This document shows positions 37,842 through 45,748 of a stretch of DNA of 64,000 bases, in pieces. The stretch comes from Lentilitoribacter sp. Alg239-R112. GTDB taxonomy: Bacteria; Pseudomonadota; Alphaproteobacteria; Rhizobiales; Rhizobiaceae. The notes under the pieces were generated by a model. That model saw nothing but the letters and a program-made list of their open reading frames with translations, did no database searches and was not told the origin of the DNA. The position numbers and the translations under genes are program-made. How positions within the stretch are numbered: position 1 is the first letter of the stretch; the number at the start of each line of letters is the position of its first letter. The stretch is taken from positions 1,922,001 through 1,986,000 of the forward strand of contig NZ_LS999833.1 of NCBI RefSeq assembly GCF_900537175.1, given 5' to 3'.

Positions 37842-38324
37842 GTGAAACTAGAGACATATTTTCCCTACAAACTAGCGGCCACGGCAGAAGCTTTCTCGCG
37901 TAAACTTGTTGAAGTATATGGGCACACATATGGATTATCGCGTGAGGAGTGGCGTTTATTATTACTACTTGCCGAAGCTGGACAACTCAGTTCACTTGAG
38001 CTCAAACAACGGACAACACTCGATAAAGTACAGGTCAGCAGAGCGGCTCAGAAATTGGAAGATAAGGGATATATTAGCCGTTCTGTGCCAGCATTGGACA
38101 GGCGTTTACGCGTTTATACTTGTACAGAAACGGGGCAGAATCTGTTTTCTGATGTATTCCCCAAGGTTCAAACAAGAGCCGATGCAATTCTTGAAAACAT
38201 GAGTACCGACGATCGAAATGCGCTAAACAAGGGCATAGAGGCCCTCGCAAAAGCGGTTCTGGCTCATGCACAAAATTCGCTAAAACCTGACAGTGTAGAT
38301 AAGCCGGATGATTATTCAGATTGA
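37842..38324 (+). CDS. MarR family transcriptional regulator (rightward copy)
   Basis: A 160-residue winged-helix regulator: recognition region SSLELKQRTTLDKVQVSRAAQKLEDKG and wing ALDRRLRVYTCTETG, with the dimerisation helices at both ends. The GTG start at 37842 has AAGGA upstream. It is divergent from the dioxygenase operon and probably represses it through operators 1 and 2. Its last 13 bases overlap the end of the convergent marR gene. Confidence 0.9.
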   Translation: MKLETYFPYKLAATAEAFSRKLVEVYGHTYGLSREEWRLLLLLAEAGQLSSLELKQRTTLDKVQVSRAAQKLEDKGYISRSVPALDRRLRVYTCTETGQNLFSDVFPKVQTRADAILENMSTDDRNALNKGIEALAKAVLAHAQNSLKPDSVDKPDDYSD

Positions 38325-38752
38325 TCCATTAGGCGATCCAACGCCAGTTGAAGTGTTTCTTCCTGATCACCCAGAATGACATTGAGCTCTGATTGAAAGG
38401 ATTGCGCAATGGGAATAAGTTCACTTAGTAACTCGACGCCCTGTTTGGTCAATGTTAACTTAAGCAACCTTCTGTCACTGCTATCGATTTGCTTGATCAG
38501 ATGCCCTTTCGTCTCAAGTTTGGCGACAGCACGACTGACCTTTGATTTTTCTAAACTGACGCGTTTTTCAATATCTCTGACTGATGGATCTTCTGCATAA
38601 CCAACATTTAAAAGCACTCGCCATTCCGGCATCGAGATATCATATTTGCTCTTATACTGCCGAGCCAGCTCAGAGCTTAATCGGCCAGCAAGTACCGCAA
38701 AACGGTAAGGCAAGTAGCGTTCCAAATCAAAATCCGGCAGAGATTTAGGCAT
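38312..38752 (-). CDS. MarR family transcriptional regulator (leftward copy)
   Basis: A 146-residue MarR paralogue of the neighbouring regulator (PSVRDIEKRVSLEKSKVSRAVAKLETKG and SSDRRLLKLTLTKQG). The two genes are tail to tail with a 13-base overlap, each facing one catabolic operon. Operators 3 to 5 lie upstream. A promoter can be proposed on the minus strand (TTGCAC, 17 bases, TTTATA) whose -35 region overlaps operator 3. Confidence 0.9.
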   Translation of the reverse strand: MPKSLPDFDLERYLPYRFAVLAGRLSSELARQYKSKYDISMPEWRVLLNVGYAEDPSVRDIEKRVSLEKSKVSRAVAKLETKGHLIKQIDSSDRRLLKLTLTKQGVELLSELIPIAQSFQSELNVILGDQEETLQLALDRLMDQSE

Positions 38753-38794
38753 ATTTGTACCTTCAATTTTTACACTGATATAAACAGCAAAGTC

Positions 38795-38808
38795 GTTGCA
38801 AGTGCAAT
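38795..38808. promoter_or_regulatory. MarR-type operator 3
   Basis: GTTGCAAGTGCAAT, 43 bases before the leftward marR start and overlapping its proposed -35 region. Confidence 0.62.
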
Positions 38809-38815
38809 TATTTTA

Positions 38816-38844
38816 TTGACATTGTTGCAAATGTAACGAATAGT
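38816..38844 (+). promoter_or_regulatory. Promoter of the MBL/TRAP operon
   Basis: TTGACA (38816-38821), a 17-base spacer and AATAGT (38839-38844) form a sigma-70-like promoter 180 bases before the MBL gene. MarR operator 4 occupies most of the spacer, which would give direct repression. Confidence 0.6.
38824..38837. promoter_or_regulatory. MarR-type operator 4, within the promoter spacer
   Basis: GTTGCAAATGTAAC is a close match to the GTTGCA-N2-TGTAAC palindrome and lies between the -35 and -10 elements of the rightward promoter. Confidence 0.7.
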
Positions 38845-38860
38845 CATATCAATTGCAACG

Positions 38861-38874
38861 ATTACATTTGCACA
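38861..38874. promoter_or_regulatory. MarR-type operator 5 (degenerate, reverse orientation)
   Basis: ATTACATTTGCACA matches the reverse complement of operator 4 at 11 of 14 positions and starts 37 bases from it. Confidence 0.45.
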
Positions 38875-39027
38875 TATAGGATGGGAGGTCCTAGTGGACA
38901 AAATTGTAACATAACGAATTGACGGCTACTTAAAGTAGTCAAGGCATATCCTCAAGGATACATGTCCAACTTTCAACTTATTATCGATCTGGCTTCCGTC
39001 ATGGCAGCAACATAAATAAGGAAACGT

Positions 39028-39981
39028 ATGATGGCTAAAGCTTTTGCTTCTCAAGGTGATATGACAGAGAAGAAAATCACTTTTGATGAAATCGGTGACG
39101 GACTATACGCCTTCACCGCAGAGGGCGACCCTAATTCGGGTGTAATTATCGGTGATGACAGCGTTATGATCGTGGAAGCGCAAGCAACACCTCGACTGGC
39201 GCAGAAAGTCATCGACCGTGTGCGAAGCATCACAGACAAGCCGATTTCCCATGTAGTTCTTACCCACTATCATGCTGTGCGCGTGCTAGGTGCTAGTGCA
39301 TTTGGGGCAGAAAATATTATCATGTCAGACAAGGCCCGCGCCATGGTTGTGGAGCGTGGCCAAGAAGACTGGGATAGCGAGTTCCAACGGTTCCCACGCT
39401 TGTTTGAAGGACATGAATCCATTCCGGGCCTAACATGGCCGACGACGACTTTCAGCGATTCCATGACTGTTTATCTTGGCAATCGTCGTATCGATATCAA
39501 ACAAATTGGTCGCGCCCATACTGCAGGTGATACGGTTATTCACGTTCCAGATCAAAATGTTATGTTTACCGGTGACATCGTTGAAGACCATTCCGCTTGT
39601 TATTGTGGAGACGGACATTTTGCCGATTGGGGCCAAACGCTCGACAACATCAAGGCTTACGATGTAGATGCTATTGCACCAGGACGAGGTGGAGCTTTAG
39701 TTGGCAAGGATGCGGTTGAACGCGCTATTGAAAGCACACGAGATTTCGTTGATAGCACCTACAAACCAGCGGCCAAAGTCGCAGCGTGTGGTGGCAGCTT
39801 GAAAGAAGCATGGGATGCAGTTCGACAGGCTTGCGATCCAAAATTTAAAGACTATGCAATTTATGAGCATTGTTTGCCCTTTAATGTTTCGCGTGCCTAT
39901 GACGAAGCTCGAGGGATCGACACTCCCCGCATATGGACCGACAAACGTGATCTTGAAATGTGGGAGCAACTTCAAGGCTAA
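39028..39981 (+). CDS. MBL-fold protein with half of the metal site replaced
   Basis: A 317-residue cytoplasmic metallo-beta-lactamase-fold protein. The canonical HxHxDH is HYHAVR here (His80, His82, then Val84 and Arg85), and the late PGHG His is Arg (APGRGGALV). The His in GRAHTAGD and the Asp in FTGDIVED are kept, so one metal site could remain while the second is lost. It starts with ATGATG after AAGGAAA. The gene leads the TRAP transporter operon and faces a monooxygenase/dioxygenase operon, suggesting it hydrolyses a ring-cleavage product or ester of the same pathway (inference). Confidence 0.85.
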   Translation: MMAKAFASQGDMTEKKITFDEIGDGLYAFTAEGDPNSGVIIGDDSVMIVEAQATPRLAQKVIDRVRSITDKPISHVVLTHYHAVRVLGASAFGAENIIMSDKARAMVVERGQEDWDSEFQRFPRLFEGHESIPGLTWPTTTFSDSMTVYLGNRRIDIKQIGRAHTAGDTVIHVPDQNVMFTGDIVEDHSACYCGDGHFADWGQTLDNIKAYDVDAIAPGRGGALVGKDAVERAIESTRDFVDSTYKPAAKVAACGGSLKEAWDAVRQACDPKFKDYAIYEHCLPFNVSRAYDEARGIDTPRIWTDKRDLEMWEQLQG

Positions 39982-40118
39982 TCTTTAACGTATAAAATCA
40001 CCTGCCATTTGCCACCGATGACTTCTACGCAAATATCTTGTGGTTCTTAATGACGTTCTAAGGAGTACTGCGGGGCGCCCTGCACCTCAAAACACCATTC
40101 AATCAGGAGGAAAGAATA

Positions 40119-41156
40119 ATGAAAATTAAAAATTTGGCGATTGGGTCAGCCGTTGCTGCCGCCATATTAGGCTCAAGTATCATGACATCCACGATGGCCT
40201 TTGCAGATACAACACTTGCTTTGTCCAGCTGGCTGCCACCGCGCCATCCCATCGTCATTAATGCTATAAAACCCTGGGCGAAAGAAGTATCCAAGGTCAC
40301 GGAAGGTCGTGTCAAAGTACGGATTCTTGCAAAACCTCTCGGCCCGCCGCCCGCCCATTATGATATGGCAGCCGATGGCATTGCCGACATTACCTATGGC
40401 TTGCATTCTTTCACAACCGACAATCGTTTTGAACGGTCTCGTATTGGTCAATTCTCATTTCTGGGCGATGATGCTGTCTCTGGCTCAAAGGCGTTCTGGA
40501 ATGTCTATTCCGGCTCTTTAGATGCCCAAGCAGAGCATGAAGGTGTAAAGCTATTAGGCTTGTTTGTTCATGGACCAGGCGTACTTCATAACAAAGTCAG
40601 ACAGATTGAAACCAAAGCTGATATGGATGGATTAAAAATCCGTGTCCCCGGCGGATACATTTCTGATCTGATGTCCGATCTAGGAGCAGAAACTCTGTTC
40701 ATGTCATCCGGAGAGGTGTTTGAAAAACTATCTCGCGGCGTCATTGATGGTGTAACTTTTACCTATGAAGCGCTTACCGCATTTAAATTGACCGATGACC
40801 TTAAATACACCATGCGTGTACCGGGTGGTCTTTATAACACAACTTGGTTTCTTGTGATGAACAAGGGAACTTGGGAGGGCATTTCCGAAGCAGATCATGC
40901 CGCTATTGAAGCGATCTCTGGTGCAGCCTTTGCCGAACGCGTAGGCACCGCATGGAATGGCGCAGATGAAAAAGCGCTCGAAGGCATTAAGAAGGCAGGA
41001 ATTGAGATCACCGATGCACCGGCTGAACTGTTAGAATCTATCAAATCACTCGCAACCGTGCGTGAAGCTGCATGGGCAGGTGCAATTGCAGAAGATGGAT
41101 TTGACGGCGCTGCCGCGTTACAAGAGCTACGTACGCAAACAGGCGTGGAGTATTGA
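40119..41156 (+). CDS. TRAP transporter substrate-binding protein (DctP family)
   Basis: A 345-residue periplasmic receptor with a Sec signal peptide ending near MAFAD (about residue 30). The DctP fold is recognised from LKIRVPGGYISDLMSDLGAE, where the Arg binds the substrate carboxylate, and from GVIDGVTFTYEA. It is preceded by AGGAGG. The family member resembles receptors for aromatic or 2-oxo monocarboxylates as well as dicarboxylates; the neighbouring hydroxylase favours an aromatic acid. Confidence 0.92.
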   Translation: MKIKNLAIGSAVAAAILGSSIMTSTMAFADTTLALSSWLPPRHPIVINAIKPWAKEVSKVTEGRVKVRILAKPLGPPPAHYDMAADGIADITYGLHSFTTDNRFERSRIGQFSFLGDDAVSGSKAFWNVYSGSLDAQAEHEGVKLLGLFVHGPGVLHNKVRQIETKADMDGLKIRVPGGYISDLMSDLGAETLFMSSGEVFEKLSRGVIDGVTFTYEALTAFKLTDDLKYTMRVPGGLYNTTWFLVMNKGTWEGISEADHAAIEAISGAAFAERVGTAWNGADEKALEGIKKAGIEITDAPAELLESIKSLATVREAAWAGAIAEDGFDGAAALQELRTQTGVEY

Positions 41157-41159
41157 TTA

Positions 41160-41696
41160 ATGGAGCGTTTTCGACATCGTTTTAGAGGTGGGGATGGCGA
41201 TATGGATATTGGCGCCGTTCTGCAAAACACACTGGGTGTCGGAGCCGCTCTTTTACTGTTCAGCCTAATTCTAGTCACATGTGTTGACGTTGTGGGGCGG
41301 TATTTCTTTTCCGCCCCATTAAGCGGTGCATTTGAAATCACCGAAATCCTTCTGGCAGCGCTCGTCTTCACAGCCCTGCCCCTGACCACCGAACGAAAAG
41401 AACATATCGAAGTTGATCTACTTAATGTTGTTCTAAGTAACACTATAAAAAGATATTTTTCGGCTTTCGCCGGGCTCTTTTCCGCAGCACTTCTAACCAC
41501 TCTTGCCTGGCGTCTCGCTTCGCACGCTTTGACAACAGCCGAACATGGCGCAACAACAAATGCACTCGGCATTCCGTTAGCTCCATTTGGCTATCTGGCG
41601 GCCTTCTCTTGCCTCGTGAGCGCATTTATTGCATTCCTGCGCGGCATATATCCTGCCAATGAAACAGATGATAAGAAGCGAGACGAGCATGGTTGA
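41160..41696 (+). CDS. TRAP transporter small permease (DctQ family)
   Basis: A 178-residue protein with four membrane spans; family features are VDVVGRYFFSAPLSGAFEITEILLAALVF and the ERKEHIEVDLL segment. The ATG follows the receptor stop codon by three bases. The last eight bases overlap the large permease gene. Confidence 0.9.
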   Translation: MERFRHRFRGGDGDMDIGAVLQNTLGVGAALLLFSLILVTCVDVVGRYFFSAPLSGAFEITEILLAALVFTALPLTTERKEHIEVDLLNVVLSNTIKRYFSAFAGLFSAALLTTLAWRLASHALTTAEHGATTNALGIPLAPFGYLAAFSCLVSAFIAFLRGIYPANETDDKKRDEHG

Positions 41697-43008
41697 ATCG
41701 CTTATCGGCTTTGCTGTTCTTCTTGGTCTAATTCTCATCCGCGTCCCAATTGCCTTTGCAATGGCAGCCGTCGGCGGTATCGGGTTTGCCCTTTTGCGCG
41801 GTTGGCAGCCAGCTTGGGCAATGACAGGACAGGTCGCTTTTGACTCTGTCCTATCCTACAGTTTGTCAGTTATCCCACTATTCATTTTTATGGGTAATGT
41901 CTTGGCAGGTTCAGGCGTAGCCCACGGTCTTTTTGCGGCAGCAAATCGTCTATTTGGGCGCACGCGAGGCGGCCTTGCAATGGCATCAGTATTCTCCTGT
42001 GGCGGGTTTTCTGCGGTCTGCGGCTCATCACTTGCTACAGCTGCAACCATGTCAAAAGTCGCAATGCCATCCATGCGAAAATTTGGATATGATGATCGGT
42101 TGGCAACAGGTTCCATTGCAGCAGGTGGCACGCTGGGCATTTTAATTCCACCCTCGGTCATTCTAATCATCTACGGGCTTTTAACTGAAACCAATATTGC
42201 AAAGCTTTTTATCGCGGGCGTTGTGCCTGGCCTTTTAGGCGTAATCCTTTACCTGCTAGCAGTGAAAATTGCAGTCTGGCACAATCCGAATTTAGCGCCA
42301 GATATTGAAACTGAGCGCCCACCAATGGGGCGTTCAGATTTTATCGGTGTGCTTTGCGTTCTTGGTCTTTTTACCTTCATCATGGTAGGTATTTATGGCG
42401 GGTTCTTCACACCTACAGAGGCAGCGGGAATGGGCGCAGGCGCATCGGTACTAATAGCCGTTGCCTTACGTACAATGTCGTGGCGAGCTTTTCTGACAGC
42501 AACGTTTGATAGTGTACGTGCAACCGCGATGATCTTCGCAGTCATCATTGGCGCTGAGTTATTTTCAAATTTTGTTAATTTCGCTGGCCTACCAGATGCT
42601 TTGGCTACGCTGGTGCTTGATTTAGAGATGCCAGTTTGGGTGGTGATAATGATGATCATCCTCATATATATGATCCTCGGGTGCGTTCTAGAAAGCCTTT
42701 CCATGGTTTTATTGACTGTACCAGTCTTCTACCCGCTTATGTATGAATTGCCCTTTGCCAATGAGCTTTTGCAAGACCCGGAACTTGCTCTGATCTGGTT
42801 CGCAATTGTCGTCGTCGTTGTCACAGAAATAAGTTTAATCACGCCTCCTGTCGGCATGAATGTTTTTGTCTTGAAATCCGTTCTAAGGGACGTATCTTTG
42901 GGAACTATATTTCGGGGAGTCCTCCCTTTCTGGCTTGCCGATATTGTTCGTCTTTTGATGCTGATAACAATCCCATGGCTGTCTTTATGGCTTGTAACTG
43001 CAATGTGA
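41689..43008 (+). CDS. TRAP transporter large permease (DctM family)
   Basis: This sodium-coupled main permease has 439 residues and about 12 spans. Motifs include RVPIAFAMAAVGGIGF, CGGFSAVCGSSLATAATMSKVAMPSM (the conserved loop) and ITPPVGMNVFVLK near the end. I place the start at 41689, where the ATG overlaps the dctQ stop codon; the longer upstream frame lies inside dctQ. Confidence 0.93.
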   Translation: MVESLIGFAVLLGLILIRVPIAFAMAAVGGIGFALLRGWQPAWAMTGQVAFDSVLSYSLSVIPLFIFMGNVLAGSGVAHGLFAAANRLFGRTRGGLAMASVFSCGGFSAVCGSSLATAATMSKVAMPSMRKFGYDDRLATGSIAAGGTLGILIPPSVILIIYGLLTETNIAKLFIAGVVPGLLGVILYLLAVKIAVWHNPNLAPDIETERPPMGRSDFIGVLCVLGLFTFIMVGIYGGFFTPTEAAGMGAGASVLIAVALRTMSWRAFLTATFDSVRATAMIFAVIIGAELFSNFVNFAGLPDALATLVLDLEMPVWVVIMMIILIYMILGCVLESLSMVLLTVPVFYPLMYELPFANELLQDPELALIWFAIVVVVVTEISLITPPVGMNVFVLKSVLRDVSLGTIFRGVLPFWLADIVRLLMLITIPWLSLWLVTAM

Positions 43009-43328
43009 ATAATCCAAGTCTGTATAATCAAGCTCATACATGTGAACTGTTCTTTGCTCGCAAAACACATAAATCTCGTACACGTTTTCATACAAAGGAG
43101 AGTGCGCGTAAAAAATCGAAAATCAATTATTGTCGCGCATCCGGTTGCATAGAAATGCGCTGTTCATAATTTCATATTACTAAGTAAATGTCACAAATGT
43201 TTGCTAAATACCTCCTTGAAATTCCTTAGGCAAACCACCAATTAAATCTGCATGTCGGGTTTTGTGTAAAAAACACTCCGTCATCAACATGGACTACCAA
43301 TAATCCAGCTAAGCATGGAGTAAATTCA
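43009..43328. other. Intergenic region between the TRAP operon and the MFS gene
   Basis: Roughly 320 bases with no convincing gene. It contains a short inverted repeat (GTGT, AAAAA, ACAC) near 43264 and no clear terminator after the TRAP operon. Frames here are short and start poorly. Confidence 0.5.
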
Positions 43329-44468
43329 ATTAAAAACCGCATTTCTGATTTAAGTGCCATCCGGCTGGTTTTTCTCTTGCAGCCGATCGTTTTGGGCGCT
43401 TGGTTTCCCCGCATTCCACAAATACAGGCCACACTTGATTTAAGTGCAGGACAACTGGCATTTGCTCTGATGGGATTGCCCGTCGGCCTCTTTGCTGCTC
43501 TCGCGTTTGGCGGTCGTTTAGCTGAAGCTTTGGGTACACGTCGGCTTCTGACTTATGGCTTAATTACCTACTTAATATTGATGCCGCTGCCGGCCTTTAT
43601 GGGATCAGGTGTATTATTATTCGGCGCTCTCGCGCTTGCTGGCCTTGCGCTGGCGATAGCGGAACTAGGGCTGAATGTGACCGCAGCGGAAGTGGAAAGT
43701 CGCGCTGACCGATTAATCATGAATGGCTGCCATGGATTTTGGAGTGTCGGCGTTTTAATAGGCAGTGCCATAGGATCAATTTTTGCCGAATTACGATTAG
43801 CACCCAATATCTCATTGAGTATTCTATCATTCATTTCATTAATACCGCTTATTTATTCCGCCAGACAAATCACCGACTTTTCGGTGCCAAAGCCCGATCC
43901 AACCGAGGGCGAACAAAAACCAATTACAAAACCGCTCGTGTTCATCTCACTATTTGGATTCGGTATCGCGATGACAGAAGGTGCCATGGCTGATTGGATT
44001 GCAATCTTCATGACAGATATCTTTGAGGCATCGCCGGGTGTTGCCGGTGCAAGTTTTACAGTTTTTTCTCTATTTGTCGCATTTGGTCGCTTTCAGGGTG
44101 ATAAGCTAAAAGCGCGTTTTGGAGTCGAAAAACTTGCTGGAAGTTTTGTCATCGCAGCTTTGGCCGGACTACTCGTAGCCCTGTTTAGCCCTACAATTAT
44201 AGCCTCATTCATCGGAATCGCATTTTTAGGGTTGGGAGTCTCACTCGGGTTTCCACTCGCGGTTAGCGCGGCAAGCACCCTACCAGGGCGCTCAAGCGCA
44301 AGTAACGTTGCGATACTAACACAAATGACTCTTTGTGGATTTTTAGTCGGGCCTCCGGTAATAGGTCTAATTGCCGAATTTTCATCCATTCAAATAGGAT
44401 TATTGGCACTAAGTCCGGCGCTCGTAATGGCATTATACTTCTCACGCTTTCTGCGGACGCATCCATAA
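43329..44468 (+). CDS. MFS transporter, start codon unresolved
   Basis: A 12-span major facilitator of about 380 residues (LLQPIVLGAWFPRIPQIQATLDLS at the N-terminus, FGGRLAEALGTRR loop 2-3, AMTEGAMADWIAIFMTD in the middle), resembling the YbjJ-like group. The frame is open back to 43230 but has no ATG or GTG there. A TTG at 43377 would cut into the first membrane helix. An ATT at 43329 has GGAG eight bases upstream and gives a normal N-terminus, so a rare ATT start is possible; a sequencing error or an upstream frameshift is an alternative. It is probably transcribed alone. Substrate unknown. Confidence 0.8.
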   Translation: MKNRISDLSAIRLVFLLQPIVLGAWFPRIPQIQATLDLSAGQLAFALMGLPVGLFAALAFGGRLAEALGTRRLLTYGLITYLILMPLPAFMGSGVLLFGALALAGLALAIAELGLNVTAAEVESRADRLIMNGCHGFWSVGVLIGSAIGSIFAELRLAPNISLSILSFISLIPLIYSARQITDFSVPKPDPTEGEQKPITKPLVFISLFGFGIAMTEGAMADWIAIFMTDIFEASPGVAGASFTVFSLFVAFGRFQGDKLKARFGVEKLAGSFVIAALAGLLVALFSPTIIASFIGIAFLGLGVSLGFPLAVSAASTLPGRSSASNVAILTQMTLCGFLVGPPVIGLIAEFSSIQIGLLALSPALVMALYFSRFLRTHP

Positions 44469-44500
44469 CAACCGCACATTGCGCAAACAAAACAATAGTT

Positions 44501-45748
44501 TCAAGCTTGTCCAACTTGGTTAGATATGGTTCCATCTGTCAACCATTTATCAACTTGAAACAATACCGCGTTTGCGAACTCATCGTCATTAATATGAGCT
44601 TGTGTTTTCACTAGCTCGACATTTTGCGGGTGTTCTTTTTCAAGAGTTGCAAGAAAAACATCCAGTCCCACAGCATCATGAAGACCTTCTCCCGGCCGAT
44701 CCCATTCCCCGCAACCACCTTCTGGCAATATTAAAACCGTTGGTCCATTGGCTTGTTTTAACTGCGTGGCATGAGCTCGCGCAACCTGAGACCGCTCTGC
44801 ATGATCAAGCACGATAGATGTTAGAAGCCGATTATGAGCATGCGTGGTGTGATCATGCCATTTTTTTGGTATCTCTTGCCAACCAACAATGTCGACTAGA
44901 TCATAACAACCGGGCGCTACGATTTGTGGTGTACCTGTACTACCCGCATTCGTTAGCCTGTCTGCACCAGCCGAAATATTCGAACCAAGAATATGGTTGC
45001 CGAGTTCTTGCGTACATAAGTCCAACACAAGTGAGAACGCACCTTGTGCAGCAAGGCTTTCAAATGCTCTACCTCCCATTCCCGTTGCATGAAATACCGC
45101 GACTTCAAATCCTCTATCTTCCAATGCAGGCTTTAAAGTGACCATATACTTCAAAGCCGTCTTGCCAAGAGATGTCATACCAACAAGTGGTTTTTTGCGA
45201 TCGGGCGCTTCCACTGCTCGAGTGGCTCCCAAAACGGCACCTGCTGCCTGGCTTAGCGATGATTTGCAAATTGAGTTAAGCCCATACAGACCACCCGCCC
45301 AAAGTATCATCTGCGTATCTGGCGCCATTCGTTCAGGAGGGATCAATGGCGAAAATGATACAGTGGAAACGATATATTTGGGAACACCAATCGGCAATGC
45401 GGAACAAACATCAAGTGCGAGATCGGTTCCCATTGTACCACCTAGAACAAGAGCGCCGTCGAATTTGCCCTCATTGAAAAGTCGACATGATAGAAGCGCA
45501 GCACCTTTGCCCATAATCTGCATGGCTTGATTTTCATCACCACAATCGATTGCGCTCCGTATAGAACTACCACCTTCTTTTGCCACCTGATGTTTAGAAT
45601 AGTCTGTCGGGTCTGTCGGATTACCCAAAACGCTAACATCCATTGTCACCACATTCCCGCCTTGGGAATGAATGACATCTGCAATGTAATTCAGCTCGTC
45701 ATCTTTCGTGTCATAAGTTCCGATGATCAAAATTGTTTTCGTAGTCAT
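44501..45748 (-). CDS. Tm-1-like ATP-binding domain protein (UPF0261)
   Basis: This 415-residue protein matches UPF0261, related to the ATP-binding domain of tomato Tm-1. The motifs are ILIIGTYDTKDDEL at the N-terminus, VLGGTMGTDLA, LVGMTSLGKTALKYM, VFHATGMGGRAFESL and LPEGGCGEWDRPGEG. Bacterial members often lie in catabolic operons beside TTT transporters and dehydrogenases, but no reaction is established. The usual TIM-barrel partner is missing here. It starts directly after the aldehyde dehydrogenase stop codon (TAAATG). Confidence 0.9.
   Translation of the reverse strand: MTTKTILIIGTYDTKDDELNYIADVIHSQGGNVVTMDVSVLGNPTDPTDYSKHQVAKEGGSSIRSAIDCGDENQAMQIMGKGAALLSCRLFNEGKFDGALVLGGTMGTDLALDVCSALPIGVPKYIVSTVSFSPLIPPERMAPDTQMILWAGGLYGLNSICKSSLSQAAGAVLGATRAVEAPDRKKPLVGMTSLGKTALKYMVTLKPALEDRGFEVAVFHATGMGGRAFESLAAQGAFSLVLDLCTQELGNHILGSNISAGADRLTNAGSTGTPQIVAPGCYDLVDIVGWQEIPKKWHDHTTHAHNRLLTSIVLDHAERSQVARAHATQLKQANGPTVLILPEGGCGEWDRPGEGLHDAVGLDVFLATLEKEHPQNVELVKTQAHINDDEFANAVLFQVDKWLTDGTISNQVGQA

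Noticed and set aside
40069..40084. Near-palindrome TGCGGGGC/GCCCTGCA before the TRAP receptor gene
   Set aside because: It has no loop, one mismatch and no partner copy; there is too little to call an operator or terminator.
40895..41572. 225-codon open frame on the minus strand across the end of the TRAP receptor and the small permease genes
   Set aside because: It is fully antisense to two well-supported genes, is Ser/Arg/Ala-rich with no recognisable motif, and has no ribosome-binding site.
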